The notes: generated by a model from the sequence alone, not told the origin. Counted from the stretch's first letter, positions 26,296 through 35,392 are shown. The stretch: 56,036 nucleotides of DNA from Hungatella sp. (GCA_022792815.1 JAAWBS010000039.1:1-56036), one strand, 5' to 3'. A program made the numbers and translations.

Positions 26296-26820
26296 CTAAG
26301 AATCGGCAAAAAGAGATTTCATGATGTAAGAATAGATCTCCTGGCTTTTTTTTTCCCACTGACTGCACATGGATTCCGCCTGACCCTGGTCCGGCACGGA
26401 AAGCTTCAGATCCAGAAGAAGGCTCTTTCCCTCCCGAATCTCGCAGTGGACCATATAATCCTGATTGTCTGTCTTATAGTAATCTGCCGTCAGCCCCGCG
26501 GCGTTGCGCATGCGGAATCGATGTTTCTCCAGGTATTCCTCCATGTCTGTCACGATGGCGGGAGGGATGTTCTTCCCGAAAAATTCCAGAGTCTCCTCCC
26601 CTTCCCGGGTGATCTCATAGCGGGTCATATTGTGATTGGACTGCATACGGATGAGACCGGATTCGGACAGCTCGTTCAGAGCCTGCTGAAGCGTGAAGTA
26701 CGTGGCATACTCATGGGCAAGAAAAAAATCCGTCAACTGGGAATTGGTCAGCGGAAAATTGACATGTTTTAGCATATAGAGATTCATCAATTTATACAAT
26801 GTCATGGGGTCTGACAGCAT
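26296..26820 (-). CDS. DUF4364 family protein
   Basis: A 174-aa cytosolic protein. The first 80 residues look like a winged helix ('LTNSQLTDFFLAHEYATYFT', 'LQQALNELSESGLI', 'YEITREGEETLEFF'), typical of PadR/MarR-like regulators, and the rest is an alpha/beta tail with 'DYMVHCEIREGKSLLLDLKL'. Members are frequent in Clostridia and uncharacterised. I chose the ATG at 26820 because GAGGAG lies at proper distance; two further ATG/ATA-rich codons extend the frame to 26838. Confidence 0.8.
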   Translation of the reverse strand: MLSDPMTLYKLMNLYMLKHVNFPLTNSQLTDFFLAHEYATYFTLQQALNELSESGLIRMQSNHNMTRYEITREGEETLEFFGKNIPPAIVTDMEEYLEKHRFRMRNAAGLTADYYKTDNQDYMVHCEIREGKSLLLDLKLSVPDQGQAESMCSQWEKKSQEIYSYIMKSLFADS

Positions 26821-26858
26821 CGCTACACTCCTCATCACCTGACAATCACTGAAACAGC

Positions 26859-26887
26859 AAAAATAAAGAGCCCCGTCGGCCGGACTC
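26859..26887 (-). terminator. possible terminator between the tRNA genes and DUF4364
   Basis: On the minus strand GAGTCC (26887-26882) pairs with GGGCTC (26873-26868), followed by TTTATTTTT. It could end transcription from the tRNA genes or act as an attenuator of DUF4364. The helix is short. Confidence 0.45.
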
Positions 26888-27030
26888 TCGCACCGGAGCG
26901 CGGCCGCAACCAGCTACCCTATGAAAAAAGTCGACTGTGCCGGCAATTGTGATCCGGAGAAGGGCGGCGGTCTGAGGGAGGGGACCTTTATAAAGGGCTT
27001 TGTGCAATTTTTGATGTTGCATCGGCCGCC

Positions 27031-27179
27031 CTATGAAAGTCGATTGCTCCGCAATCGCCGCCGGTATTCGCAATCCGAGCTGTCGCTCTCCTTGCTCATA
27101 CCGGCTTGCCCATCCGATATCCATGTGCCGGTTCATGCAAGCATGACCGGCACATGGATACCGTCTGGGACTTTCATAG
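27031..27179. mobile_element. MITE-like element, 149 bp
   Basis: The ends are perfect 11-bp inverted repeats, CTATGAAAGTC at 27031-27041 and GACTTTCATAG at 27169-27179. Inside is a 19-bp hairpin with one bulge (27119-27159). The stretch 27051-27081 is identical for 31 nt to the reverse complement of 46152-46182, and GCTCATACCGGCTTG also recurs there, so this is a dispersed family. It carries no credible gene. It fills most of the gap between tRNA-Val and DUF4364; the rest of 26888-27030 shows no further feature. Confidence 0.6.
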
Positions 27180-27191
27180 TAAATAAAAAAA

Positions 27192-27265
27192 TGGAAGCAA
27201 TGGGGCTCGAACCCATGACCTCTCGCGTGTGAGGCGAACGCTCATCCCAGCTGAGCTATGCTTCC
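27192..27265 (-). tRNA. tRNA-Val (anticodon CAC)
   Basis: The minus strand folds into a full cloverleaf: acceptor GGAAGCA/TGCTTCC with discriminator A, D-arm GCTC/GAGC, anticodon stem TTCGC/GCGAG with loop CTCACAC, and T-arm ATGGG/CCCAT around TTCGAGC. The anticodon reads CAC, so it decodes GUG. CCA is not encoded. Confidence 0.93.
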
Positions 27266-27280
27266 ATAAGGGGATATACG

Positions 27281-27353
27281 TGGAGCATATGGGATTCGAA
27301 CCCACGGCCTCAACAATGCGAATGTTGCGCGCTCCCAACTGCGCTAATGCCCC
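27281..27353 (-). tRNA. tRNA-Ala (anticodon CGC)
   Basis: A complete cloverleaf on the minus strand, with acceptor GGGGCAT/ATGCTCC carrying the G3-U70 pair that marks alanine tRNAs. The anticodon stem CAACA/TGTTG encloses TTCGCAT, giving anticodon CGC (reads GCG). It is 15 bp upstream of tRNA-Val in the same transcript. CCA is not encoded. Confidence 0.93.
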
Positions 27354-27361
27354 ATGCCTCT

Positions 27362-27389
27362 ATTCTACCACGTTGTGAAAAAAATGCAA
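27362..27389 (-). promoter_or_regulatory. promoter of the tRNA-Ala/tRNA-Val pair
   Basis: Read on the minus strand: TTGCAT (27389-27384), 16 bp, TAGAAT (27367-27362), ending nine bases before tRNA-Ala. Confidence 0.65.
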
Positions 27390-27530
27390 GCACAAATTCA
27401 ATAGAATTTTTGTAATTTTTCAGAAATTCGGAGAGGTTTTTGGAGGAACAAAGTTTCATGTAGTAAAACAGGAAGAAATGTGCTAGAATGGTTTCAAATG
27501 ACATTGACCAATGAGAATAGGTGAAGAAAC

Positions 27531-30500
27531 ATGAGAGAGCGGATTAACCGCCTGGCAAAAGGCATCATAGATATGGAAGTGCCGGTTCTGACCATTCAGC
27601 CTTCCGCGATAGAAGAAGAGATCAGAGCAGGGGAGAGGAGCAGACGGGAGCTGGCACTGTCCAGCGAAAACGGACTTCAATGTAAGGGGCTGGTCTATTC
27701 CTCCAACCCTAGGGTGAAGATACCCAACTCTTCTTTTGGAGGGCTGCAAAGCCGTGTGGGCTATGAGGTGGACAGCCGATATCTGGAATATGGCGATGTC
27801 ATAGAGGGAGCCTTTTATCTGGTCACCAACGGAGGGGAGAAAGAGGTTCCCTATTCTTTCCGTGTGGCGGCCGGTAATTCGGGAAAGATTCTCTCCAGCC
27901 TGAAGGAGCCAAAGGATTTTGCCGCTCTCGCCAAAAGAGATTATGATCTGGCACTGAGACTTTTTGAATTTCGCGATTTCCCGGAGGCTCCCTTTATGCG
28001 GGATCTCTCCATCCGGGCGGTCTATGACGGACTTCACGGACAGGGGAACCGATTTGGGCAGCTGGAACAGTTCTTTATCGCTCTGGGAGTGAAGGAGCCG
28101 GTGAGACTCTCGACCGGACAGTTAAGGCGGGAGTATTATGGGGCAGACCAGGTGATCTCGGATGTGATAGAGATCAGAAAGGAAGGGTGGGGATATCTGC
28201 CGGTCACCGTCAGGGTGGAGGGAGACTTTATCCAAAGCTTCAAGAAGACTATAAGGGACGAGGATTTTCAGGACGGGCGGTGTGAATTTCCCTATGAGAT
28301 CAATCCGGCGGCTCTCCACGGCGGCAAAAATTACGGAAGTATCTCCATAGAGACCATGTATGAGACCATAAAAGTGGTCATAGAGGCCCATGGGGCTTTG
28401 GGGAATAAGGAGAAGCCGGAGGGAAAGCGGTATCATCGGTATCTGTCTCTTCGCCTGGAGTATGAGGCACAGAAGAGGAGAGAAGAAGGGCTTGGAAAGT
28501 TGATGACAGAGGAGCTTGAGCAGTTGCGCATGAGCGGCGGAGGTTCTGCCCTGCTGTCTCTCATGCAGTCAGAGCTGATGGCGGTTCTGGGCAGAAACGA
28601 GGAGGCAAAGCCTTATCTTGGGGAATGCGAGGAGGCGGTGTACGAGAGGCGGATGGAGCAGCCCGGGTGGTACTGTCTGTATGAGTATGTTCATGTCCTG
28701 GTGTATCCGGATCCGGAGAGAAAGGATTCTTTAAAGAGGCTTCTGGGAAAGTACGTGGAGGACGGGCGGGCCGATTATCTGCTTTTTTATCTGTACACCA
28801 TGTGTGATGAAAACTGGTGTTTTGAGAATCCGGGCGAGGTGTTGAGTCAGCTGAAAGTACTGTTTGGAGAGGGATGTACCAGTCCCTTTCTCTACCAGCA
28901 GGCACTGGAGGTGTGGAATCAGGCTCCTCAGCTTTTATACGGAATCGGGGCCATGGAGCTTCAAGCCCTAAACTACGGGGCAAGGAAGGGGCTGGTCAGC
29001 GAAGAGCTGGCGGTGAAGGCGGCCAGGCTGTCCGGGATCAATCGCCGCTATCAGCCTCTCTGCTGCCGGATGCTGAAGGCACTTTATGAGAAGTTTCCCT
29101 GCAAGGAGATTTTGGAGGCGGTGTGCAGCCTGATGATCCGGGGAGAATGCCGAAGGGAGGCAGATTTTGTTTGGTATGAGCGGGCGGTGGACAGCCAGCT
29201 GTCGCTGACTCGCCTATATGAATATTTTATGTATTCTCTGCCGGGAGATTACAGGCAGGCTATCCCCAAGCAGGTATTTTTATATTTTTCCTATGAATGT
29301 GATTTGGACCGGAGCAGCAGGGAGGCTCTCTACGAAAATTTGATTCGGTATGTGAACGCGGACACGGCGGTGTATCAGGAGTATGAGAGGACAGTCAGCA
29401 AGTTTGCCGTGGAGCAGGCGCTGAAGTCCCGGATCAGCAGGCGTCTGGCGGTGATTTACCAGGAGATGATCTATCCGGATATGGTGGATTCCAGCCTTGC
29501 AGGGACATTACCGTCGATCCTGCGCTCTTATCGGATCCGCTGTAAGAACCCAAAGATGAAGTATGTGGTGGTGTGTTACGAGGAGCTGACAGAGGAGGCG
29601 GTATATCCTTTGGAGGACGGTGTGGCCTATGTTCCCATCTTTTCGGGGGAGGTGACTATCCTCTTTCAGGATGCCTACGGCAACCGGTACACCCGGATCA
29701 GTCATGTCAAGACCAGAGTCCTGGACATGCCGGAATTGGAAAAGAAGTGTTTTGAGCTGGATCCGGGGCAGCCTATGCTTCTCCTCACAGCCTGCAAGGA
29801 GGCAGTCTCTCACGAAGTTACCGCAAAGGAGGACAGAAAGGTTATGGAGCAGGCCCTAAGCCAGCTGTCCCTTCATCCTCTCTACCGCCAGATGCTGACA
29901 GAGAGGCTGATCGCCTGCTATCAGGATGGTCGGGGAAAGGATGCCAAGATTCTTCCCCTGCTGGCCTCGGACACAGGACTGCTCTCTAAGGATCAGAAGA
30001 ACAAGCTGTGTGAGGCCCTCATCCATCATGAATATATCCGGGAGGCCTATGACATGATAAGCCGGTTCGGATGTCAGGTGAAGGCGGAGCGCTTAAAAGA
30101 GCTGTGCAGCCACATGATCCTGGAGCAGATGTTTGATCAGAATGACCTGCTTTTGGACCTGTCCTTTCAGGTCTATGAAGCAAAGCTGGCGGATACGGTG
30201 ATTCTGGACTATCTGTGCGAGCATTTTAACGGGACTTCCCAGCAGATGTACGGGGTGCTGCGAAAAGGGGTAAAGGGACAGGTGGAGACCTATGACCTGG
30301 AGGAGCGGCTTTTGGCCCAGATGATGTTTGTCGGGGAGGTGTCCAGGATCGATCAGGTTTTTGCCTTTTATGTTACCAGAAAAAAGACGGGGGAATCCAT
30401 CGTCAGAGCGTATTTTACCATCAAGAGTGCGGAATATTTTCTTCACGATGCCCCTGTTTCTGATAAGGTTTTCGACTATCTGGAGGCCATGATTCAGAGT

Positions 30501-31073
30501 GCCATCGAGAAAGGGCGGGTCTCCACCATCTATCTTCTGGCCTTAAGCCGGTATTACAGCCAGCAGCCGGCGCTTAAAGAGGAGCAGAGGCAGCTGTGCC
30601 AGACCATCGTGGATTATCTGCTGGACCAAGGCATGGTATTCCCCTATTTCAAACAGTTTGCGGGGCAGATACGGGTTCCGGAGGAGATCATGGACAAGGC
30701 CATGATCCAGTATGTGGGGCAGAAGGGATCCAAGGTGGAGCTGCAGATCCGCATCCTTCCTGACGAGGAGCGGTTCCACAGAGAGGATATGAGACGGGTA
30801 TATCAGGGGATTTTTGTCAAACAGAAGGTTCTGTTTGAGGGAGAGATCATGGAATATGAGATTTATGAATACCAGGGCGGCGCGAGGACTCTGATGAAGG
30901 AGGGGAGCGTGACCTGCGACCTTTCGGACTCCGGAGATCAGGGAAGCAGATTCGGCCTGCTGAATCAAATGTCTCTGTGTCTGAACGTGAAAGAGGAAGA
31001 TGGTTTGAGGAAAGCCATGGAAGAATATGTGAAGAAAACTGCGGCGGTGGAGGAACTGTTCGGACTGCTGTAG
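27531..31073 (+). CDS. large DUF5717 family protein
   Basis: An 1180-aa protein without signal peptide or membrane helix. The N-terminal 120 residues look beta-rich ('GDVIEGAFYLVTNGGEKEVP' resembles an Ig/transglutaminase-like domain). The long middle (about 130-900) is helical with many leucines, aromatic residues and repeat-like helices, fitting a TPR/alpha-solenoid scaffold. The C-terminal 150 residues look beta-rich again. No catalytic motif is evident. I associate it with DUF5717 of Lachnospiraceae. It precedes the DUF5716 and TPR genes with small gaps. The ATG has only a modest AGGTGAAG site. Confidence 0.75.
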   Translation: MRERINRLAKGIIDMEVPVLTIQPSAIEEEIRAGERSRRELALSSENGLQCKGLVYSSNPRVKIPNSSFGGLQSRVGYEVDSRYLEYGDVIEGAFYLVTNGGEKEVPYSFRVAAGNSGKILSSLKEPKDFAALAKRDYDLALRLFEFRDFPEAPFMRDLSIRAVYDGLHGQGNRFGQLEQFFIALGVKEPVRLSTGQLRREYYGADQVISDVIEIRKEGWGYLPVTVRVEGDFIQSFKKTIRDEDFQDGRCEFPYEINPAALHGGKNYGSISIETMYETIKVVIEAHGALGNKEKPEGKRYHRYLSLRLEYEAQKRREEGLGKLMTEELEQLRMSGGGSALLSLMQSELMAVLGRNEEAKPYLGECEEAVYERRMEQPGWYCLYEYVHVLVYPDPERKDSLKRLLGKYVEDGRADYLLFYLYTMCDENWCFENPGEVLSQLKVLFGEGCTSPFLYQQALEVWNQAPQLLYGIGAMELQALNYGARKGLVSEELAVKAARLSGINRRYQPLCCRMLKALYEKFPCKEILEAVCSLMIRGECRREADFVWYERAVDSQLSLTRLYEYFMYSLPGDYRQAIPKQVFLYFSYECDLDRSSREALYENLIRYVNADTAVYQEYERTVSKFAVEQALKSRISRRLAVIYQEMIYPDMVDSSLAGTLPSILRSYRIRCKNPKMKYVVVCYEELTEEAVYPLEDGVAYVPIFSGEVTILFQDAYGNRYTRISHVKTRVLDMPELEKKCFELDPGQPMLLLTACKEAVSHEVTAKEDRKVMEQALSQLSLHPLYRQMLTERLIACYQDGRGKDAKILPLLASDTGLLSKDQKNKLCEALIHHEYIREAYDMISRFGCQVKAERLKELCSHMILEQMFDQNDLLLDLSFQVYEAKLADTVILDYLCEHFNGTSQQMYGVLRKGVKGQVETYDLEERLLAQMMFVGEVSRIDQVFAFYVTRKKTGESIVRAYFTIKSAEYFLHDAPVSDKVFDYLEAMIQSAIEKGRVSTIYLLALSRYYSQQPALKEEQRQLCQTIVDYLLDQGMVFPYFKQFAGQIRVPEEIMDKAMIQYVGQKGSKVELQIRILPDEERFHREDMRRVYQGIFVKQKVLFEGEIMEYEIYEYQGGARTLMKEGSVTCDLSDSGDQGSRFGLLNQMSLCLNVKEEDGLRKAMEEYVKKTAAVEELFGLL

Positions 31074-31098
31074 AGGATTAAGGAAAAAAGGAGCATCG

Positions 31099-32322
31099 AT
31101 GGATGGATTAATACTGGGCATCGATCTGTGTGACGCCTACACGCAGTTGGTCTGTGAAGAGGGAGAAACAAGTTTTACTCTGCCTACAGTGATTTGCAAA
31201 AAGAAAAACGAAGATAAGTGGCTGGTGGGAGAACCTGCCTACGCCAGTGCCCTGGCAGGTGAGGGTGTTATGGTGGATAAGCTGGTGAAATTGGTGCAGA
31301 AGGACGGCACGGCCACCATAGGCGGAGTCAAGTATGGCGGGGTGCAGCTGATGGTCCAGTTCCTTTTACAGGTGCTTTCTCTGGCCAAGGAAACGTACCG
31401 GACAGACCAGGTGAGGGAGCTGTTCCTGACGGTTCCCAGGATTGAGCCAGGGCTCTTGCAGCGTCTTTTGCAGACAAGGGAATATCTGGGAATAGAAAAG
31501 AACCGGTTTCATGTGATCAGCCACACGGAAAGCTTCCTGTACTATGTGCTGAGCCAGAAGAGAGAAGTGTGGAACAACCAGGTGGGCATGTTTGACTTGT
31601 CCGCAGACAGTCTGTGCTACTATGAGATGAAGGTGCAGAGGGGAATGCGCCAGAGTATGGTTTTGGCGGAGAGGGAGCGCTTGGAGGAGAGCTTCAGCCT
31701 GGATATCCTGAATTCTCAGTCAGGAGCCAGGCTGGCAGACAAGATTTTGTGTTCCTGCGGCAGCAGGCTTCTGCAGAAAAAGCTGTTTTCCTCCGTGTTT
31801 CTCACTGGAAGGGGTTTTGAGAACCGGGAGTGGGCAAGGGAATTCATGAAGCTGGTGTGCAATCGCAGGAGAGTCTATACGGAGCAGGCGTTGTTCGCCA
31901 AGGGAGCCGTATACCGGGCGGCAGATCTTCTCAGGGACAAAAGCGCGTATCCGTTTGTGTGTATCTGTGAGGGAAGACTGGACTGTACAGTGGCCATGAA
32001 GGTGATTTCCAAGGACCAGGAGAATCAGCTGATTCTGGCTAAGGCAGGAGATGTGTGGTATGAGTCGGACATCGAGGTGGAGTTGATTTTGGACCATCAG
32101 GATTATCTGGAGTTTCTGATTACGGCTCTGAATACCAACCGGAAAAAGGCGGTTAAAATTCAGCTGGAGGGATTTCCCAAAAGAGACGAGAAGACTCTTA
32201 AAGTGCTGGTTCAGCTGGGATTTCTGGACGAGAAGACCATGGCGGTGACGGTAAAAGACCAAGGATTCGGGGAGTTTTTTCCGTCTACCGGGGCTTTGGT
32301 GAGACAAGAGGTTATGCTATGA
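31099..32322 (+). CDS. DUF5716 family protein, actin/Hsp70-like fold
   Basis: A 407-aa protein that starts with 'DGLILGIDLCDAYTQLVCEE', close to the phosphate-1 loop of actin/Hsp70 ATPases ('GIDLGTT...'), and continues with Hsp70-like 'VRELFLTVPRIEPGLLQRLL' and 'FHVISHTESFLYYVLSQ'. The second half departs from Hsp70 and fits the DUF5716 'wing' family. GGAG precedes the ATG. The stop overlaps the next gene by ATGA. With the large DUF5717 protein and the TPR protein it probably forms one complex; its role is unknown. Confidence 0.72.
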   Translation: MDGLILGIDLCDAYTQLVCEEGETSFTLPTVICKKKNEDKWLVGEPAYASALAGEGVMVDKLVKLVQKDGTATIGGVKYGGVQLMVQFLLQVLSLAKETYRTDQVRELFLTVPRIEPGLLQRLLQTREYLGIEKNRFHVISHTESFLYYVLSQKREVWNNQVGMFDLSADSLCYYEMKVQRGMRQSMVLAERERLEESFSLDILNSQSGARLADKILCSCGSRLLQKKLFSSVFLTGRGFENREWAREFMKLVCNRRRVYTEQALFAKGAVYRAADLLRDKSAYPFVCICEGRLDCTVAMKVISKDQENQLILAKAGDVWYESDIEVELILDHQDYLEFLITALNTNRKKAVKIQLEGFPKRDEKTLKVLVQLGFLDEKTMAVTVKDQGFGEFFPSTGALVRQEVML

Positions 32323-33128
32323 GTGTGATAGTTTGCAGACAGAAAAAGGCGGAACATCCGTTTTATATAGAGGGCCTGGGGATCCATATTCACTCTTCAC
32401 AGGAATTGTGTTATGCTGTCTACCACCATCCTCTGCTCTTTACCGATGGGTTTGTGGATCAGAATCTGGTGGAATTTGTCAGAGAGGAGCTGGGGATGGG
32501 CTTTGTGGCTGCCAGGATGGAGCAGCGGTTAAAGAGCGGCGACCGATCGGAGGAGATCTTGCTCTTGTTTATGCAGGAGTGCGATTACTATACCACGGCA
32601 GAGTTAAACCGGCTTAGGCAGAACCTTGGGGCGCTTCGGAAGCTGCCGCCCCTGGAATACGCCAAGAAAAAGGCAGACTATCTGGCGGAGTGCGGGCAGT
32701 ACGGCAGAGCCATCACCGGATATAGGGAGATCCTGGATGCGGCGGGAGACAAGGCGGACGAACAGCTGATCGGAAGGATATGGAACAACCTGGGAGCCTG
32801 TTATGCCCGGATTTTTCAGTTTCAGAAAGCAGTGGATGCGTTTGATAAAGCCTACGGCAAGAAGAAGGACCAGAAGATCCTGGAAAAGATGTATTATCTG
32901 GCAAATTTGTCTCCGGCTGTGCAGTTAAAGGAGCGGTATCGGTCCATGATTTTGGAGGATATGAGTGAGAGGTGGGATAAGACATTTAAGGAGGCAGGGG
33001 AGAGAGCAGGCGAGTCCCGGAGAGTAAAGGAGATCGAGGAACTGTTTGAGAAGGATTCCGTGAAGAGGCTGGAAGGGGCGGCCCATCTGGTGGAGGAGTG
33101 GAAGGAGGAGTACCGGAATATGGCCTAG
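32319..33128 (+). CDS. TPR-containing protein
   Basis: A 269-aa cytosolic protein. Residues about 95-185 have TPR features ('YLAECGQYGRAITGYREIL', 'IWNNLGACYARIFQFQKAVDAFDKAY' in part), followed by a charged helical C-terminus. It starts by overlapping the DUF5716 stop. TPR proteins usually act as scaffolds or partners, here probably for the two preceding products. Confidence 0.75.
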   Translation: MSVIVCRQKKAEHPFYIEGLGIHIHSSQELCYAVYHHPLLFTDGFVDQNLVEFVREELGMGFVAARMEQRLKSGDRSEEILLLFMQECDYYTTAELNRLRQNLGALRKLPPLEYAKKKADYLAECGQYGRAITGYREILDAAGDKADEQLIGRIWNNLGACYARIFQFQKAVDAFDKAYGKKKDQKILEKMYYLANLSPAVQLKERYRSMILEDMSERWDKTFKEAGERAGESRRVKEIEELFEKDSVKRLEGAAHLVEEWKEEYRNMA

Positions 33129-33177
33129 AGCATGTATTTTTTCAAACACAGGGTAGATAAAATACCGAGAATTCCTC

Positions 33178-33206
33178 TTGAATTTGGCGGGACAACGTGC
33201 TATATT
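33178..33206 (+). promoter_or_regulatory. promoter of the MATE exporter gene
   Basis: TTGAAT at 33178-33183, 17 bp, TATATT at 33201-33206. The leader of about 55 nt holds a 5-bp hairpin TAGGG/CCCTA (33241-33256) just before the GGGAG ribosome-binding site. Confidence 0.65.
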
Positions 33207-33269
33207 AGGTCCTAAATCCTTTTAAGACGGAGGAGAAAAATAGGGCAGAAACCCTAGTGGGAGACAATC

Positions 33270-34640
33270 ATGGAATTACGAAAAAAATCAAACTCTTATG
33301 AGATGGACATGTGCAGCGGCCCGATTTTTGTCAAGATCGTGGTATTTGCCATCCCCCTGATTCTGTCAGGGATCCTGCAGCTGTTATTTAACGCGGCGGA
33401 TATTATTGTGGTGGGAAGATTTGCGGGAAGCGAATCCTTGGCAGCGGTCGGCTCCACCTCCTCCCTGATCAATCTGCTGGTCAATGTGTTTATCGGTATG
33501 TCTGTAGGCGCCAATGTTCTGGTGGCCAGATACTACGGCGGCCAGCAGATGAGAGATCTGGAGGAGACCGTACATACGGCCATGGTGATGGCGGCAGTTG
33601 GAGGAGGGATCCTTATCCTGGTGGGAGTGGTTCTGGCAGACCCCCTTCTGACTCTCATGGGAACGCCGGAGGACGTGCTTCCTCTTGCGACCCTTTACAT
33701 GAAGATTTTCTTTGTGGGAATGCCGGTGAACCTGGTCTACAATTTCGGAAGTGCCATCCTGCGGGCGGTGGGAGATACCAAGAGGCCTCTCTACTTCCTT
33801 CTGGCTGCCGGAATCATCAATGTGGTGCTGAATCTGTTTTTTGTCATTGCCCTGTCCATGGGAGTGGCGGGAGTGGCCCTGGCCACAGTGATCTCCCAAG
33901 CGATATCAGCCTTTCTGATCGTGAGGTGTCTGATAAAAAGCGATGCCGGCTACAGGTTGGAATTGGGAAAACTGCGGATTGTGAAAAATAAGATGCGCTC
34001 CATCGTAAGGATCGGCCTGCCGGCAGGTCTTCAGGGAGCTATTTTTTCTATCTCAAATGTCTTAATCCAGTCCTCCGTCAACTCCTTCGGCTCCGTGGCC
34101 ATGGCGGGCAACACGGCGGCTCAGAACATCGAAGGATTCGTGTACACCTCCATGAATGCGGTGTATCAGACGGCATTGAGCTTTACCAGCCAGAATTTCG
34201 GGGCGCGCAGGTATGACAGGATGAAGAGGATCCTGATTTACTGTCTGATCCTCACTTCTCTGGTAGGTTTCGTCATGGGGGATGGTGCAGTGTTTCTGGG
34301 CAGACGGCTTTTGGGAATCTATTCCTCGGACCCGGAGGTCATCCGATTCGGCATGAACAGGCTGCGGATCATCGGAACCACCTACTTTGTCTGCGGGCTG
34401 ATGGACAGCATGGTGGGAGCTCTCAGAGGCATGGGGTATTCGGTGATGCCCATGCTGGTATCTCTGACCGGCGCCTGTGCCTTTCGGGTGCTCTGGATTT
34501 ACACCGTCTTTGCTGCGAACCGGACTCTGCCTACCCTGTATCTGTCTTATCCGGTGTCGTGGGGAATCACATTTGCCGCCCATCTGATCTGTTATCTGGT
34601 GGTGCTGAAGAAGGTGAAGAGGAAGATGGAGGCAGCATAA
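33270..34640 (+). CDS. MATE family efflux transporter
   Basis: A 456-aa protein with twelve hydrophobic segments. The start 'GPIFVKIVVFAIPLILSGIL' and 'ADIIVVGRFAGSESLAAVGS' (about 37-56) are the common MATE N-terminal pattern, and the repeat in the second half ('SFTSQNFGARRYDRMKR') matches the second bundle. It would export cationic drugs or metabolites using Na+ or H+ gradients. It is monocistronic, with its own promoter upstream and the T-box transcript beginning just after it. Confidence 0.92.
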   Translation: MELRKKSNSYEMDMCSGPIFVKIVVFAIPLILSGILQLLFNAADIIVVGRFAGSESLAAVGSTSSLINLLVNVFIGMSVGANVLVARYYGGQQMRDLEETVHTAMVMAAVGGGILILVGVVLADPLLTLMGTPEDVLPLATLYMKIFFVGMPVNLVYNFGSAILRAVGDTKRPLYFLLAAGIINVVLNLFFVIALSMGVAGVALATVISQAISAFLIVRCLIKSDAGYRLELGKLRIVKNKMRSIVRIGLPAGLQGAIFSISNVLIQSSVNSFGSVAMAGNTAAQNIEGFVYTSMNAVYQTALSFTSQNFGARRYDRMKRILIYCLILTSLVGFVMGDGAVFLGRRLLGIYSSDPEVIRFGMNRLRIIGTTYFVCGLMDSMVGALRGMGYSVMPMLVSLTGACAFRVLWIYTVFAANRTLPTLYLSYPVSWGITFAAHLICYLVVLKKVKRKMEAA

Positions 34641-34653
34641 AAGCAAAAAAGGT

Positions 34654-34682
34654 TTGACAAATACACGGAAATTGGCTATGAT
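34654..34682 (+). promoter_or_regulatory. promoter of the T-box/DUF6472/valS transcript
   Basis: A near-consensus promoter: TTGACA at 34654-34659, 17 bp, TATGAT at 34677-34682. Transcription would start near 34690 at the 5' end of the T-box. Confidence 0.8.
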
Positions 34683-34689
34683 ATCAGGT

Positions 34690-34995
34690 AAAAAGCAATA
34701 GACAACGGCTGTGAAAAAGAGGAGTATGTCTCAAACTCCGGCAGAGAGAACCGTCCGCAGGCTGAAAGGCGGTTTCGGAAAGGGGAGACAGAAGGTAGCT
34801 TTGGAGCCGGAGCGGTGAAGGCGGCCTGGATATCCAGGTCCGGCAGAACGTAGCCGCTTCCGTCTGGTCCGCGTTATGGGACTTGAGAGTGACAGAAGAG
34901 AGACCGGAGGAATCCCGGGATTCGGGCTTCTGTAAAAAAGGTGGTACCGCGGAGAATTCGCCCTTTGTGTGAGAGATTGCACAGAGGGCTTTTTT
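34690..34995 (+). promoter_or_regulatory. valine T-box riboswitch
   Basis: The T-box senses uncharged tRNA and lets transcription continue when it is bound. The hallmark box AGGTGGTACCGCG is at 34939-34951. A terminator pairs 34960-34969 with 34980-34989 and ends in TTTTTT (34990-34995). In Stem I, GTCTC (about 34728-34732) and GAGAC pair, and right after GAGAC the sequence GAAGGTAGC places a GTA (valine) specifier at 34795-34797, consistent with valS downstream. The specifier assignment is mine from position only. From 34996 to 35163 there is only a hairpin (35099-35108 with 35122-35132) before the next gene. Confidence 0.88.
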
Positions 34996-35163
34996 GCTCT
35001 ATGGGAAAGTGTGCCCAATAGAACAAAAGCCATCCGGGCAGGATCGCACTGCGGCAGAGCGGAATCCTGTCGCTAAAGCGGCCCGCCGCAGGCTGAGGAT
35101 CCTTAGCAGCAGGATTCTTTTTGCTAAGGGATGCAGGGGTTGAAGGGAAAGGCAGGTGATGCC

Positions 35164-35361
35164 ATGAAGGCAGCCAGAGACAGGAGTCTTAGCAGCTGTG
35201 ACAGCTGTGTCAATTATGTCTATGATGAGGATTGCGGATACTATGTGTGCGAGGCTGATCTGGACGAGGACGACATGGTAAAATTTTTGAGCAGTCAGAA
35301 GTTTCACTGCTCCTATTACCGGCTGAACGATGAGTATTCGGTGGTCCGCCATCAGATGTAG
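35164..35361 (+). CDS. DUF6472 family small cysteine-containing protein
   Basis: A 65-aa protein with four cysteines in the pattern CDSCVNY...CGYYVC...FHC, which suggests a small metal-binding fold. I associate it with DUF6472. I chose the ATG at 35164, which has AGGCAGGTG upstream, over the in-frame 35131. It lies between the T-box terminator and valS, so it should be read under valine T-box control. Confidence 0.68.
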   Translation: MKAARDRSLSSCDSCVNYVYDEDCGYYVCEADLDEDDMVKFLSSQKFHCSYYRLNDEYSVVRHQM

Positions 35362-35380
35362 AAGCCGGTGGGATCAGAAG

Positions 35381-35392
35381 ACATTCAAATCA
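35381..35392 (+). repeat. left copy of a 12-bp direct repeat (target duplication)
   Basis: ACATTCAAATCA here is repeated exactly at 35608-35619, on the other side of the palindromic element. The pair marks the insertion point. Confidence 0.75.

Noticed and set aside
26083..26772. 229-codon frame on the plus strand
   Set aside because: It runs antisense to DUF4364 and the small membrane protein, both with good ribosome-binding sites and sensible sequence.
26921..27232. 103-codon frame over the tRNA-Val region
   Set aside because: It covers the MITE-like element and part of a tRNA gene on the other strand.
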